Assembly (NCBI GenBank): GCA_027491195.1
Contig: JAIXWQ010000012.1
Span: 124,001-188,000, forward strand
Direction: 5' to 3'
Source: Cytophagaceae bacterium
GTDB lineage: Bacteria; Bacteroidota; Bacteroidia; Cytophagales; Spirosomataceae
DNA: 64,000 nucleotides
In this document: positions 25,435 through 35,276 of the stretch, piece after piece
Position numbering within the stretch: the first letter of the stretch is position 1
How the letters are laid out: each line of letters begins with the position of its first letter
Position numbers and translations under genes: made by a program
The notes under the pieces: generated by a model
What the model saw: the letters and a program-made list of their open reading frames with translations, nothing else
Databases searched by the model: none
Told to the model about the DNA's origin: nothing

Positions 25435-27270
25435 TTGAAAACATATTTTCGCTTATTAAGCTATGCCGTTTCGATCCGTAAGTATGTGTTTCCATACTTC
25501 GGTTTTTCCTTGCTAGCGAGTTTGTTTGGCATCTTAAATTTTACCTTGCTGATCCCTTTATTGAACGTTTTGTTCAATCAATCAGCTCCGGAAAACATTC
25601 AGATTTACCGCGTTTTACCCGCTTTTTCACTAACGCCTACGTATTTCTCCTTCTTGTTTAATCACTATTTCTACGGTGCGCTGGAGGATTTTGGACGAAT
25701 AGGAGCGCTGAAATATGCCTGTGGGGCCATCATGGTTTCTGTAATCTTGTCGAATTTCTTTCGTTATTTTTCCCAAAGAGTCTTAAAAACCGTCGAAGCC
25801 GATACCATCGCCTCTTTACGCCAAGCCGTTTTTGAGCGGGCCATTCGCCTTGACCTAAGCTATTTCACGGAGCAGAAAAAAGGGAACCTGATGTCGCGTT
25901 TAACCACGGACGTGCAGGAGGTGGAAAACAGTATTGGTCGCGCATTCACGGCGACTTTTAAAGAGATTTTTACACTGATTTTATTCTTCGTTTTCCTAGC
26001 AAGTATGTCGGTGAAATTAACGTTGTTTTCGTTGATTATTTTACCTCTTTCAGGTTCAGTCATTGCGACGATTACGAGACATTTACGCCGCGCCGCAGGA
26101 GAAGTGCAGCAGCATTTGAGTGGAATTATCAGTTTGTTGGATGAAACCTTCGGAGCCATGCGCGTGGTGAAGGCTTTCAGAGCGGAGAAGATGATGGATG
26201 CGCGTTTTCAAGCCGGAAATGATCGCTACCGGAATTCCCTTTTGAAGATGGTGTTTCGCCAAGAATTAACCTCTCCTACCTCCGAAAGTTTAGGGGTTTT
26301 AGTGGTGACCGGCATCTTATTGTATGGGGGTAGTTTAGTTATCAATGGGGAAGGTGAACTGAGTGCTTCGACGTTCATTGCCTTTATTGCGACTTTTTCA
26401 CAGGTAATGCGTCCTGCGAAAGCGATTGCGGATGCCTTTAGTGGGATTCAGCGTGGAGTGGCTTCGGCGGACAGAATTATTGAAATACTCGATACGGAAT
26501 CTGAAATCGTAGCCGAGGAGCCAATCCAGCAGGTGAAGGAATTTACCGATAAAATCAGTTTCGAGGCGGTTGGTTTTGAATATGTGAAAGGGCGCTCCGT
26601 GTTAAAAGAAGTGAGTTTTGATATTCCCAAAGGAAAAACAATTGCCCTCGTAGGAGCTTCTGGTGGCGGTAAATCGACTTTGGCGGATCTTTTACCGAGA
26701 TTCTATGACCCATCGAATGGGAAGATTACACTCGATGGCATTCCGTTGAAAAACATTCCTTTGGATGATTTAAGAGGTTTAATGGGCATTGTGACCCAGG
26801 AATCGGTTTTATTTAACGATACCATTTTCAATAACATCGCTTTTGGGACAGAGGCTAGCTTAGCGGAGGTCGAGGCGGCGGCAAAGATTGCGAATGCCCA
26901 TGATTTTATTTCGGCGAATCCGGAAGGATACGAGACTGTGATAGGGGATCGAGGCTCGAAATTATCAGGCGGCCAAAGACAACGTATCTCCATCGCCCGC
27001 GCCGTTCTCAAAAATCCACCGATTTTAATTCTAGACGAAGCGACCAGTGCACTGGATAACGAATCAGAGAAACTTGTTCAGGAGGCATTGAGTCATTTGA
27101 TGGAAAACCGGACGGTGCTCGTTATCGCCCATCGCCTTTCTACGATTCAGCACTCAGACCAGATTTTAGTGGTACAGCAAGGTGAAATCATCGAACGCGG
27201 CACCCACGAGGAGTTGATGAAGATCGAGAAAGGGGCCTATGCGGTTTTGGCACAAGGTATTACAGCCTAA
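25435..27270 (+). CDS. ABC transporter, permease and ATPase fused (MsbA-like exporter)
   Basis: Half-size exporter, 611 aa: six membrane helices in the first about 330 residues, then one ATPase domain. Walker A GASGGGKS (407-414), Q-loop VTQESVLF, signature LSGGQRQR, Walker B ILILDEATSALD and H-loop VIAHRLSTI are all intact, so it should be an active homodimeric pump. Start is TTG (25435), supported by the family-like KTYFRLLSYA. The group flips lipid A, lipid-linked glycans or drugs; neighbouring glycosyltransferases favour a lipid or glycan substrate. Confidence 0.88.
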   Translation: MKTYFRLLSYAVSIRKYVFPYFGFSLLASLFGILNFTLLIPLLNVLFNQSAPENIQIYRVLPAFSLTPTYFSFLFNHYFYGALEDFGRIGALKYACGAIMVSVILSNFFRYFSQRVLKTVEADTIASLRQAVFERAIRLDLSYFTEQKKGNLMSRLTTDVQEVENSIGRAFTATFKEIFTLILFFVFLASMSVKLTLFSLIILPLSGSVIATITRHLRRAAGEVQQHLSGIISLLDETFGAMRVVKAFRAEKMMDARFQAGNDRYRNSLLKMVFRQELTSPTSESLGVLVVTGILLYGGSLVINGEGELSASTFIAFIATFSQVMRPAKAIADAFSGIQRGVASADRIIEILDTESEIVAEEPIQQVKEFTDKISFEAVGFEYVKGRSVLKEVSFDIPKGKTIALVGASGGGKSTLADLLPRFYDPSNGKITLDGIPLKNIPLDDLRGLMGIVTQESVLFNDTIFNNIAFGTEASLAEVEAAAKIANAHDFISANPEGYETVIGDRGSKLSGGQRQRISIARAVLKNPPILILDEATSALDNESEKLVQEALSHLMENRTVLVIAHRLSTIQHSDQILVVQQGEIIERGTHEELMKIEKGAYAVLAQGITA

Positions 27271-27285
27271 TTTTTACACATTTTA

Positions 27286-27317
27286 TTAGCTTATCCGTTC
27301 GCAAAAAAGTAATTTTG
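27286..27317 (+). promoter_or_regulatory. Promoter upstream of the aspartate aminotransferase gene
   Basis: TAATTTTG at 27310-27317 fits the -7 TAnnTTTG box. A weak TTAG at 27286-27289 lies 20 nt upstream. The start codon is 38 nt further on. Confidence 0.42.
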
Positions 27318-27355
27318 CAAGCGATTTTATATACAAATATTCGTTTCTAAATACC

Positions 27356-28558
27356 ATGTCACAAGCACAATTAGCCCAAAGAATTCAAGCATTAGAAGAA
27401 TCATCTACGTTAGGGATGACGAAAAAAGCGCGCGAATTAGCAGCCCAAGGTCACAAAGTAATCAGTCTTTCTGTAGGAGAGCCAGATTTTAAAACACCTG
27501 CTCACATCTGTGAGGCGGCGAAAAAGGCGATTGATGATGGTTTTCACGGGTATTCACCAGTGGCTGGTTATCCTGACTTGCGCTTGGCGATTGCGAATAA
27601 ATTAAAGCGTGATAATAACTTAGAGTGGGGTTCAGAAAACATCGTCGTGAGCACGGGTGCAAAGCACTCTTTAGCAAACGCGATTGCAGCCTTAATTAAC
27701 CCAGGTGACGAAGTAATCATCTTCTCTCCTTACTGGGTTTCTTACTCTGAGATGGTGAAATTAGCGGAAGGTACTTCGGTGGTCGTTCAAGGGGCTTTTG
27801 ACAATAATTTCAAAGTAACTCCAGAGCAATTCGAAGCAGCCATCACGCCTAAAACGAAGATGGTGATGTTCGCATCGCCTAACAACCCGACAGGATCGGT
27901 TTACACAGAATCAGAATTACGTGATATCGCGAATGTGGTAGCGCGTCATGAAAATATCTTTGTCTTAGCGGACGAAATCTACGAGTACATCAACTTTACA
28001 CAAGGTGGTCACTTCTCGATCGGTTCTATTCCAGAAATCAAAGAGCGCGTTATCACGGTAAACGGGGTAGCGAAAGGCCATGCGATGACGGGATGGAGAA
28101 TTGGATTTATCGCAGCAGCAAAATGGATCGCTGACGGTATCGAAAAATTACAAGGTCAAGTAACGTCAGGTACGAACTCTATCGCTCAAAAAGCGGCAGT
28201 AGCGGCCTTCAACGGTAGCTTAGTTCACGCTTACGAAATGAAAGCGGCCTACGATCGCCGCCGTAAATTAGTAGTAGAAAAATTACGTGAGATCCCGGGT
28301 TTCAAAGTAAATATGCCGGATGGCGCGTTCTATGCGTTCCCTGATATTTCGTATTATTTCGGAAAGACGGATGGCACCACGGTGATTAAAGACTCAGATG
28401 ATTTCTGTTCTTGGTTATTAGCGGATGCTTTTGTGGCTACGGTTGCTGGTTCAGGTTTCGGCGCACCAGATTGTATGCGTATTTCTACGGCTGCTGCAGA
28501 TGAGCAATTGGTAGAAGCTTGCGATCGCATTAAAGCGGCGGTTGCAAAATTAAAATAA
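27356..28558 (+). CDS. Pyridoxal-phosphate-dependent aminotransferase (aspartate aminotransferase type)
   Basis: Class I aminotransferase, 400 aa, most like the aspartate/prephenate aminotransferases of subgroup 1-beta. VGEPDFKTPAHI and GYSPVAGYPDLR form the N-terminal lid and substrate loop; SPNNPTGSVY holds the PLP-ring Asn; ADEIYEYI holds the Asp that binds the pyridine N; the PLP Lys is in NGVAKGHAMTGWRIGF. Likely reaction: aspartate plus 2-oxoglutarate to oxaloacetate plus glutamate. Followed after 1 nt by the antiporter gene. Confidence 0.9.
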   Translation: MSQAQLAQRIQALEESSTLGMTKKARELAAQGHKVISLSVGEPDFKTPAHICEAAKKAIDDGFHGYSPVAGYPDLRLAIANKLKRDNNLEWGSENIVVSTGAKHSLANAIAALINPGDEVIIFSPYWVSYSEMVKLAEGTSVVVQGAFDNNFKVTPEQFEAAITPKTKMVMFASPNNPTGSVYTESELRDIANVVARHENIFVLADEIYEYINFTQGGHFSIGSIPEIKERVITVNGVAKGHAMTGWRIGFIAAAKWIADGIEKLQGQVTSGTNSIAQKAAVAAFNGSLVHAYEMKAAYDRRRKLVVEKLREIPGFKVNMPDGAFYAFPDISYYFGKTDGTTVIKDSDDFCSWLLADAFVATVAGSGFGAPDCMRISTAAADEQLVEACDRIKAAVAKLK

Positions 28559-28559
28559 C

Positions 28560-29813
28560 ATGGGAATCGCGTCCATACTCATCTTCCTTGCCGGCTACTT
28601 AGCCATCGCTTTCGAGCATCCATTGAAGATTAACAAGACCGCCTCTGCTTTAGTAACAGGCGTTCTAGTGTGGACCATGTATGCGATTTCGACGGGTTCA
28701 ACCACCGAATTAGGACATCACTTAGCCTCGACCTCGGAGATATTATTCTTCTTGTTAGGCGCAATGACCCTGGTAGAATTAGTGGATGCCCACAATGGAT
28801 TTTACTTCGTTTCGAGATTAATAAAAACAGATAAGGTGATTAAACTGCTTTGGATAGTGGGTTTGATCACCTTTTTTATGTCTGCCGTTCTAGACAATTT
28901 GACCACTGCGATCGTGATGGTCACCTTGCTTCGGAAGTTGATAAGCAACAAGGAAACACGCAAATATTTTGTTGGAATCGTAGTCATCGCAGCGAATGCA
29001 GGTGGTGCTTGGTCACCCATCGGCGATGTGACGACGACGATGTTGTGGATCGGTGGCCAAATATCAGCAACAGGCATTGTTCAAAGTTTATTTTTACCCT
29101 CTTTACTTTCTTTATTTGTTCCATTGGCCGTTGCCTCTTATGTCTTGAAAAATCAGGCGATTGGAAAATCTGAGGCCACAGTGCAATTAACACCACTGGA
29201 GCAAAGAGACGGTAAAATTATGCTTTTTGCGGGTGCAGGCTCTTTATTAGGCGTTCCTGTATTCAAAACGTTAACGCATTTACCTCCCTATATGGGCATC
29301 TTATTAGCCTTGGGTTTAGTTTGGATACTTTCTGAAATTTTGCATTCGGAGAAAGACGAGGAGGCGAAGAAACATTTGAGTGTGGGTTATGCGTTGACTA
29401 AAATAGATACGTCGAGTATCCTCTTCTTTTTAGGCATCTTATTAGCGATTGGAGGGTTAGAGTCCTTTGGTTATTTGCATGCGCTTTCGGATCAATTAGC
29501 CACTACTTTTGGGAATCAAAACCTGATTGTAACCATCATCGGATTAGCTTCTTCCGTAGTGGATAACGTGCCTTTAGTGGCTGCGACGATGGGGATGTAT
29601 TCTTTGACTGATTTCCCGATGGACCACGAGATGTGGGAATACCTGGCCTTTTGTGCAGGTACGGGCGGAAGTATCCTCATTATAGGATCTGCGGCGGGTG
29701 TAGCCGTGATGGGAATGGAGAAAATCGAATTTGGCTGGTACTTAAAGAAAATCGGTTTTCTGGCTTTATTAGGTTACTTCGCAGGTGCCGGCTTGTATCT
29801 TCTGTTACACTAA
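28560..29813 (+). CDS. nhaD: Sodium:proton antiporter NhaD
   Basis: Polytopic inner-membrane protein, 417 aa, of the ion-transporter superfamily NhaD group. Paired family motifs are seen: VLDNLTTAIVMVTLLRKL and GGAWSPIGDVTTTMLW in the first half, and SSVVDNVPLVAATMGMYS with GTGGSILIIGSAAGVAVMG in the second. Exchanges Na+ (or Li+) for H+ to keep pH and salt balance. The TAA stop interlocks with that of the convergent PAP2 gene (CTAA). Confidence 0.9.
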   Translation: MGIASILIFLAGYLAIAFEHPLKINKTASALVTGVLVWTMYAISTGSTTELGHHLASTSEILFFLLGAMTLVELVDAHNGFYFVSRLIKTDKVIKLLWIVGLITFFMSAVLDNLTTAIVMVTLLRKLISNKETRKYFVGIVVIAANAGGAWSPIGDVTTTMLWIGGQISATGIVQSLFLPSLLSLFVPLAVASYVLKNQAIGKSEATVQLTPLEQRDGKIMLFAGAGSLLGVPVFKTLTHLPPYMGILLALGLVWILSEILHSEKDEEAKKHLSVGYALTKIDTSSILFFLGILLAIGGLESFGYLHALSDQLATTFGNQNLIVTIIGLASSVVDNVPLVAATMGMYSLTDFPMDHEMWEYLAFCAGTGGSILIIGSAAGVAVMGMEKIEFGWYLKKIGFLALLGYFAGAGLYLLLH

Positions 29814-30481
29814 AATCCAATCGACATACTGGCGCCATAATAAGCGGGAGCCACCTGAGGAGTCAGGGTGAAGCGATTCAGCTTTTGCCATTGATGGCGC
29901 ACTTTCGGGTACAAAATATAGGCTAATTCTGCCGAAGCGATGCCTATCGCAGAACCCATCAACACATCCGTTACCCAATGTTTATTGTTTGCGATGCGCA
30001 AAGCACCCGTGGCTGTGGCCAAGGTATAACCGGCGATCACAAATTCCGGGTGCGTGTCTCGATACTCATGTGCTAAAACAGTCGCTCCGAAAAAGGCGGT
30101 TGCTGTATGACCCGAAGAAAAAGTTTTTTCCGTCCCGTCTGGTCTTGCCTCCGTGATCGCAGCCTTCAGGCCATGTGTAGCCGCCACATAAATGCCTGTG
30201 CCTAAAAGGAAAACACCCGCTTGATCGAAGGCTTTCTCTTCATTTTGGTATTCAAAGATATTTAGACCCACATACATTGCTGCAGGTCCATATTGAATAT
30301 AATCGTCCAAAGGTGTCACCTGACCCGCTGCCACAATTTTTGTTTGAATTTTTTTAGCAAATGGATTATAAGTAATGCCACTCGCAATGCCGAGAGCTAA
30401 GGGAGTTTTCCACTTTTTAAAAGAGGGTTTTTCTGCCTGAACCGCGAGCGAAAACAAACAAAGTAGGGCGATTAATCTCAT
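29810..30481 (-). CDS. PAP2-family phosphatase
   Basis: 223 aa with a cleavable signal peptide (RLIALLCLFSLAVQA) and the complete three-part acid phosphatase signature: KAAITEARP, SSGHTA and RIANNKHWVTD with the catalytic His. The family removes phosphate from phosphatidic acid, undecaprenyl pyrophosphate or lipid A. Hydrophobicity between motifs is moderate, so it may be periplasmic or membrane-attached. Its start abuts the stop of the upstream TlpA-like gene. Confidence 0.88.
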   Translation of the reverse strand: MRLIALLCLFSLAVQAEKPSFKKWKTPLALGIASGITYNPFAKKIQTKIVAAGQVTPLDDYIQYGPAAMYVGLNIFEYQNEEKAFDQAGVFLLGTGIYVAATHGLKAAITEARPDGTEKTFSSGHTATAFFGATVLAHEYRDTHPEFVIAGYTLATATGALRIANNKHWVTDVLMGSAIGIASAELAYILYPKVRHQWQKLNRFTLTPQVAPAYYGASMSIGF

Positions 30482-31698
30482 TATTTTTCGGCTAAAAGGC
30501 TTTGGATGGTATGTTCAAAATCGGCGATCCAGTCTGCGTAATATTTTCCGGTACCCGGTCCAGAGAATCCAGTGTGAATTTCACGTACGATACCTTTTTT
30601 GTCGATGATGAAAGTGGTGGGATAACCGTTCATTTGGCTTAACATAGGGAGCACCTGCGCGATAGTTTTTTCGTCGGGAGTTCCGGCGAAAAGGAGGGGA
30701 TAGGTGATGCCGATTTTCTTTTGGAAACTATCCATCTTCGGTCCTGAAATCTTGATATCGGGGGAGTATTCAAAGGCTAGGCCCAAAACCTCTACTCCTT
30801 TGCTTTGGTATTTTTTATAAAACGGCGCTAAATAACGCGATTCATCCAAGCAGTTAGGGCACCAAGATCCCATCAATTCAATCACGACCACCTTGTTCTT
30901 AAAGCGTTCATCTTTCAGGCTAATTTGTTCGCCTTTCGTCGTCGGAAGTTGGAAATCAATGCGATCGAATCCAGGTTTCAAGAAAGTTAATTTCTTTAGG
31001 TCAGGAAGTGTAGCATTCGGATCTAATTTTGCTTCTACCGTTCTCACTCCACTTAAACCGGACGTAAATCGACCCTTCAAAGAAGAACCGTTCACTTTCG
31101 CTTTCAATAAATACAAACCACTGCCATCGAAATAGCTAAGTAAAAGACTGTCCCCACTCACGTTTCCTTGTAGGAAGCGATAATCTCCAGATGTACGCAA
31201 AAAAGTACCAGTTACGGCCGATCCTTTTTGTTCGAATACACCCACGCCAGGGCTGTGATTTGTGGCATCACTGAAGAAGTCCGCCATCCATTTGCCACTT
31301 ACGTTAACGGTGGCTGGCTGTAGGTTTTGGAACCGCTCAGATGATCCTGCTAACGCAGAAATTGGTAATCTAAAGGCTGTTTTCCCATTTCTCTTTTTCA
31401 CATAATAGCCCTTCATTTCGGTGCTTTTTGTCACTGCTAAAACGACTTCAGAATCATATAAATCGAGTGGCAATACGAGAGAATCAGCTCTGAAAAAGGA
31501 ATTTCCTAAGGAGAATTTTTCTGCTCCGTTCACTAATTTGATATCCAATTCGCCAGCGTTGCTCGTCGAATTGACTTCGAAATTAAGAGGTAATGCGCCG
31601 CCATGCGTGCTAATTTCAGCTCTCCAAATACCCGAAACCGGAGTCTGTGCGAAACTAAATAGGGGGGCAAATACGAGGGCAAATAGGATCTTTTTCAT
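30481..31698 (-). CDS. TlpA-family thiol-disulfide oxidoreductase with N-terminal extension
   Basis: 405 aa from the ATG at 31698, chosen because it begins a clean signal peptide (KKILFALVFAPLFSFAQ); a longer in-frame start would bury it. Residues about 25-235 form a beta-rich domain of unknown role typical of Bacteroidota exported TlpA-like proteins. The C-terminal thioredoxin fold has GSWCPNC with Cys280 and Cys283 and the cis-Pro block GYPTTFIID. Expected to reduce periplasmic disulfides. It shares a base with the next start, suggesting coupling with the PAP2 gene. Confidence 0.88.
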   Translation of the reverse strand: MKKILFALVFAPLFSFAQTPVSGIWRAEISTHGGALPLNFEVNSTSNAGELDIKLVNGAEKFSLGNSFFRADSLVLPLDLYDSEVVLAVTKSTEMKGYYVKKRNGKTAFRLPISALAGSSERFQNLQPATVNVSGKWMADFFSDATNHSPGVGVFEQKGSAVTGTFLRTSGDYRFLQGNVSGDSLLLSYFDGSGLYLLKAKVNGSSLKGRFTSGLSGVRTVEAKLDPNATLPDLKKLTFLKPGFDRIDFQLPTTKGEQISLKDERFKNKVVVIELMGSWCPNCLDESRYLAPFYKKYQSKGVEVLGLAFEYSPDIKISGPKMDSFQKKIGITYPLLFAGTPDEKTIAQVLPMLSQMNGYPTTFIIDKKGIVREIHTGFSGPGTGKYYADWIADFEHTIQSLLAEK

Positions 31699-31802
31699 GT
31701 GTAAAATGAGACGGCGTTTAAGCAAAGATACGCGTTCGAAACTTGTCACAAAAAAATCCACTACAAATTCACAATTTGATGGCATAGCCGGGGGATAATT
31801 TG

Positions 31803-31810
31803 TATTTTTG
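31803..31810 (+). promoter_or_regulatory. Candidate -7 element for the rsmH cluster
   Basis: TATTTTTG fits TAnnTTTG, 15 nt before the rsmH ATG. A TTTG at 31775-31778 is 24 nt upstream, slightly long spacing. The resulting leader would be very short. Confidence 0.35.
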
Positions 31811-31825
31811 TTTTCATCCAAAATT

Positions 31826-32740
31826 ATGCCAGAAAACACCTATCATACCTCCGTCATGTTGCACGAATGCATCGATGGTTTACGCATTGATCCTGCGGGA
31901 ACCTATGTCGATGTAACCTTTGGTGGAGGGGGGCATTCGAAGGCTATTTTAGCCAAGCTCGGTCCTGAGGGCAGGTTGTTTTCTTTTGATCAAGATCCCG
32001 ATGCCTGGGAACAGGCAGAGAAGATTGAAGATGAGCGTTTGACGCTTATAACGGCTAATTTCCGCTATTTAGAGAAGTATTTACGTTTGCATCGGGTGAA
32101 GCAAGTGGATGGTATTTTAGCTGATTTTGGGGTTTCCTCGTTTCAATTGGATGCACCAGAACGGGGTTTTTCGATTCGTTTCGATGGACCACTGGATATG
32201 CGCATGGGGCCTTCTGCCTCGATGACGGCGGCGGAGTTGTTGAATGGCTATTCGGCCACAGAATTGCAACGGATTTTGGGTATGTATGGGGAGGTGAAGA
32301 ATGCTCGAACTTTGGCCCAAGCTATCATTCAAGCTCGGACGAGAAAACCGCTCGAAACAACACAAGAATTTAAAGAAATTTTGAATAAATTAGCTCCTAA
32401 ACACCGGGAGTTTAAATACTTCGCTCAGGTCTTTCAGGCGATTCGAATTGAAGTGAATCAAGAGTTAGCGGTGATCGAAGAATTTTTAGCTCAGGTGCCT
32501 GTGGTTTTAAAGCCGGAGGGAAGGCTAGTGGTGATGTCGTTTCACTCGCTGGAGGATCGACTAGTGAAGAATTTTATTAAAGCGGGTAATGTGGAAGGGA
32601 AAGAAGACAAGGATTTATTCGGTGTGGTGCACAGGCCGCTCGAATCAGTGATTAGAAAACCCATTACCGCTTCAGAAGAAGAATTGAAAATCAATCCGCG
32701 CTCGCGAAGTGCGAAATTAAGAATAGCGTCTAAAATTTAA
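31826..32740 (+). CDS. rsmH: 16S rRNA (cytosine(1402)-N(4))-methyltransferase
   Basis: SAM-dependent methyltransferase for N4 of C1402 in 16S rRNA. 304 aa from the ATG at 31826, where the family sequence PENTYHTSVMLHECIDGL begins. SAM loop VDVTFGGGGHSKAIL, FDQDPDAW, the catalytic-region ADFGVSSFQLDAPERGFS and the C-terminal SFHSLEDRLVKNF are clear. First gene of a division/cell-wall cluster; no mraZ precedes it. Confidence 0.95.
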   Translation: MPENTYHTSVMLHECIDGLRIDPAGTYVDVTFGGGGHSKAILAKLGPEGRLFSFDQDPDAWEQAEKIEDERLTLITANFRYLEKYLRLHRVKQVDGILADFGVSSFQLDAPERGFSIRFDGPLDMRMGPSASMTAAELLNGYSATELQRILGMYGEVKNARTLAQAIIQARTRKPLETTQEFKEILNKLAPKHREFKYFAQVFQAIRIEVNQELAVIEEFLAQVPVVLKPEGRLVVMSFHSLEDRLVKNFIKAGNVEGKEDKDLFGVVHRPLESVIRKPITASEEELKINPRSRSAKLRIASKI

Positions 32741-32741
32741 C

Positions 32742-33125
32742 ATGGCTACACCGATCGAACCTACGGAAGGAGGACCTAAACGAATCTCATCGCCTAAAAA
32801 AGAGGGGATCTTTGATTCTGTATTCAATATTGACTATTTCACAGGTGGGGAGCTACCGGTGATGTGGGTGAAGCGAATCGCCTTTGTGGCGTTTTTGACC
32901 CTCATCAATATTTACTACTCCATGTTAGCGGACGGAAAATTGCATCAGATTCAAAAGGAAAAAAGTGCTTTAGAAGAAGATCGAGCTGATTATACAACCC
33001 AAAAAGCGGAGTATATGAAGGTGAGCAAGCAAAGCAATTTAGAGGAAACCTTGAAGCGCTACCAAATAGGTGTCAGCACGATTCCACCTACTAAAATCAT
33101 CATTCAAGTCAATAAAGAAAAATAA
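32742..33125 (+). CDS. FtsL-like cell division protein
   Basis: 127 aa bitopic membrane protein: a cytoplasmic N-terminus of about 40 aa, one membrane helix (about 46-65), then a short coiled coil (QIQKEKSALEEDRADY). Its place between rsmH and ftsI is where ftsL sits in most bacteria. Bacteroidota FtsL sequences diverge strongly from E. coli FtsL, so the call rests on topology and context. Starts 1 nt after rsmH and overlaps the next start by one base. Confidence 0.75.
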   Translation: MATPIEPTEGGPKRISSPKKEGIFDSVFNIDYFTGGELPVMWVKRIAFVAFLTLINIYYSMLADGKLHQIQKEKSALEEDRADYTTQKAEYMKVSKQSNLEETLKRYQIGVSTIPPTKIIIQVNKEK

Positions 33126-35275
33126 TGGCGAAGGAGAAAAGACCTAATATTCGGGGCTTAATTACAAGACGTTTCTATACGTTTTTCATTATCATTTTGG
33201 CCGTTTTCTTGTATTTGCTTTTTAGCCTTTACAAGGTTGTTGTGTTGAAAGGACCTAAATTCCGTTCAGAGGCGATGGCTACTTACGTGAAGAAGCGCAA
33301 GATCGAGGCGACTCGGGGAAATATTTATTCCGATGACGGGAGTTTACTGTCTACTACTTTGCCCAAATACCGCTTAGGCATGGACCCTTCCGTACTTACC
33401 GGGAATGCGAAGGCCGACGAATTTTACAAGCAACATATCGATGGATTAGCAGCAGCCTTATCGAACTTCTTCAAGGATCGCACGGCAGAGGAATACAAAG
33501 AGAAAATTTCGGCGGCTAGAAAAAGTGGACGCACGTATTTGTTGTTGAACAATCGTTTGTTGGACTTCCAGGAGAAAAAGAAAGTATTAAGCTTCCCTTT
33601 GTTCAAAGAGGCAAAGAATTCGAATAAGTCCGGGGTTGTTTTCGATAAGATTAATGTGCGCTATGCGCCTTTCGGCCAAATGGCCTACCGTACTGTCGGA
33701 TATTTAAAGGACTTACGAGATAAAGGACGCGTGGGGATTGAGAATAGTTTCGATAAGGAATTGCGGGGAGAGTTTGGGGAAGGGATGTTCGAGAAAATGG
33801 ACAATAATACTTGGCGTCCTGAACCGGGCGATGAGCCTAAATTACCGGTGGCTGGGGTAGACCTACATTCGACCATCGACATTAATATCCAAGAGATCGT
33901 GGAAACGGCCCTTTTGAACGGGATGAAAATATTCAAAGGGAATTATGCCGTAGCGATTGTGATGGAAACATCGACGGGTAAGATTAAAGCCTTGTCGAAT
34001 ATCGCGGCGAATCCATTATCCCCAACAGGCTATTCAGAGACTTACAATTATGCCTTGTTAGAGGCCCGTGACCCGGGTTCTGTATTTAAGTTGCCTTCTA
34101 TCATGGCGGTATTAGAGGAAAAGAATTATCCGTTGACGAAGATGGTGAATACGGGAGATGGAAAGTTTCGTCTATACAATGGCGTGATGTCTGATTCTCA
34201 CCCATTAGGCACTATTTCGCTGGAACAAGTCATTGAAAGTTCTTCGAACGTGGGGACGATGAAATTGGTTCAGGAGGCTTTTGGGACAACAAATAATGAG
34301 AAGTTTTATAATTACTTGAAGAAATATCACCTGATCGAGTCCCTTGATTTTCAATTAAAGCCGAGCAGGAAACCCGTTTTCCCGGTGCCGGCGAAATGGG
34401 ATGGATTACAGCTTTTGTGGTCATCTGTGGGTTATTCAACGCAGTATACGCCTTTGCAGATTTTAGCTTTTTACAATGCTGTAGCGAATAATGGCTATTG
34501 GGTTCAACCGCTGATCGTGAGTAAAGCCACTCGTGGAGATGAGGTCGTGATTGACTACACCGCTTCCCAAGTACGGGATTCGAAACCTTTGTGTTCTCCA
34601 GAAACCCTACAAAAACTGAGAATCATGTTAGAGGGGGTAGTGACGAAAGGTACAGCTAATAATATCAAAGGTTCTGTATACGGTATCGCAGGGAAAACAG
34701 GTACCGCTCAACGTACGGTAACGGGAGCGAAAGGCTACCGGAAAGGAAATTACTACACGACTTTTGCGGGATATTTCCCCGTGAAGAACCCTAAATACAC
34801 GATGATTGTGGCGGTGGATGAGCCGAAGGGTAGTGCGGAAGGAACTTATGCCCGTCAGGTAACGGCGCCTGTATTCAAGGAAATTGCGGATCGTATTTAT
34901 TTACGCGATATGAAGTTACAGCAGACATTAAGAGGTTATTTGCCGGATTCTTTGAACAAAAATAAACTAGCGCATACCCTGCATCCAGCGGATCAAAACA
35001 TCCTATTCTCTCGTTTAGGATTGCCTAAGGTTGAAGAGAATGGACAATGGGTGAACTTTAATTTAGAAAAGAAGATGGTAAACAATCAGGCCATTACGAT
35101 GACGCCTAAAACGGTGCCTAACGTGGTGGGGATGAATTTAAGGGACGCCTTATTTGCCTTGGAAAACAAGGGGCTGAAAGTGCGTGCGAATGGATTTGGG
35201 ACGGTGAAGAATCAGTCGATTCCTGCGGGTTCCCCAGCCGCCAAAAACAGATTAGTCTACATTCAATTGCAATAA
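33125..35275 (+). CDS. ftsI: Penicillin-binding protein, septal transpeptidase with PASTA domain
   Basis: Class B PBP, 716 aa, that cross-links septal peptidoglycan. One N-terminal membrane anchor (about 15-40), a PBP dimerisation domain (KKRKIEATRGNIYSDDG), then the transpeptidase with SVFK (catalytic Ser319), SSN (373-375) and KTGT (524-527). A C-terminal PASTA domain starts at VPNVVGMNLRDAL, a feature more often associated with Gram-positive PBPs but common in Bacteroidota FtsI. Cluster position makes FtsI (PBP3) the best name. Confidence 0.92.
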   Translation: MAKEKRPNIRGLITRRFYTFFIIILAVFLYLLFSLYKVVVLKGPKFRSEAMATYVKKRKIEATRGNIYSDDGSLLSTTLPKYRLGMDPSVLTGNAKADEFYKQHIDGLAAALSNFFKDRTAEEYKEKISAARKSGRTYLLLNNRLLDFQEKKKVLSFPLFKEAKNSNKSGVVFDKINVRYAPFGQMAYRTVGYLKDLRDKGRVGIENSFDKELRGEFGEGMFEKMDNNTWRPEPGDEPKLPVAGVDLHSTIDINIQEIVETALLNGMKIFKGNYAVAIVMETSTGKIKALSNIAANPLSPTGYSETYNYALLEARDPGSVFKLPSIMAVLEEKNYPLTKMVNTGDGKFRLYNGVMSDSHPLGTISLEQVIESSSNVGTMKLVQEAFGTTNNEKFYNYLKKYHLIESLDFQLKPSRKPVFPVPAKWDGLQLLWSSVGYSTQYTPLQILAFYNAVANNGYWVQPLIVSKATRGDEVVIDYTASQVRDSKPLCSPETLQKLRIMLEGVVTKGTANNIKGSVYGIAGKTGTAQRTVTGAKGYRKGNYYTTFAGYFPVKNPKYTMIVAVDEPKGSAEGTYARQVTAPVFKEIADRIYLRDMKLQQTLRGYLPDSLNKNKLAHTLHPADQNILFSRLGLPKVEENGQWVNFNLEKKMVNNQAITMTPKTVPNVVGMNLRDALFALENKGLKVRANGFGTVKNQSIPAGSPAAKNRLVYIQLQ

Positions 35276-35276
35276 A

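Noticed and set aside
28850-29173. Overlapping open frame inside nhaD
   Set aside because: Wrong-frame shadow of a strong membrane-protein gene; odd Cys/Arg-rich composition.
31699-31839. N-terminal extension of the TlpA-like protein
   Set aside because: The ATG at 31698 begins a clean signal peptide, and the extension overlaps the rsmH promoter and start.
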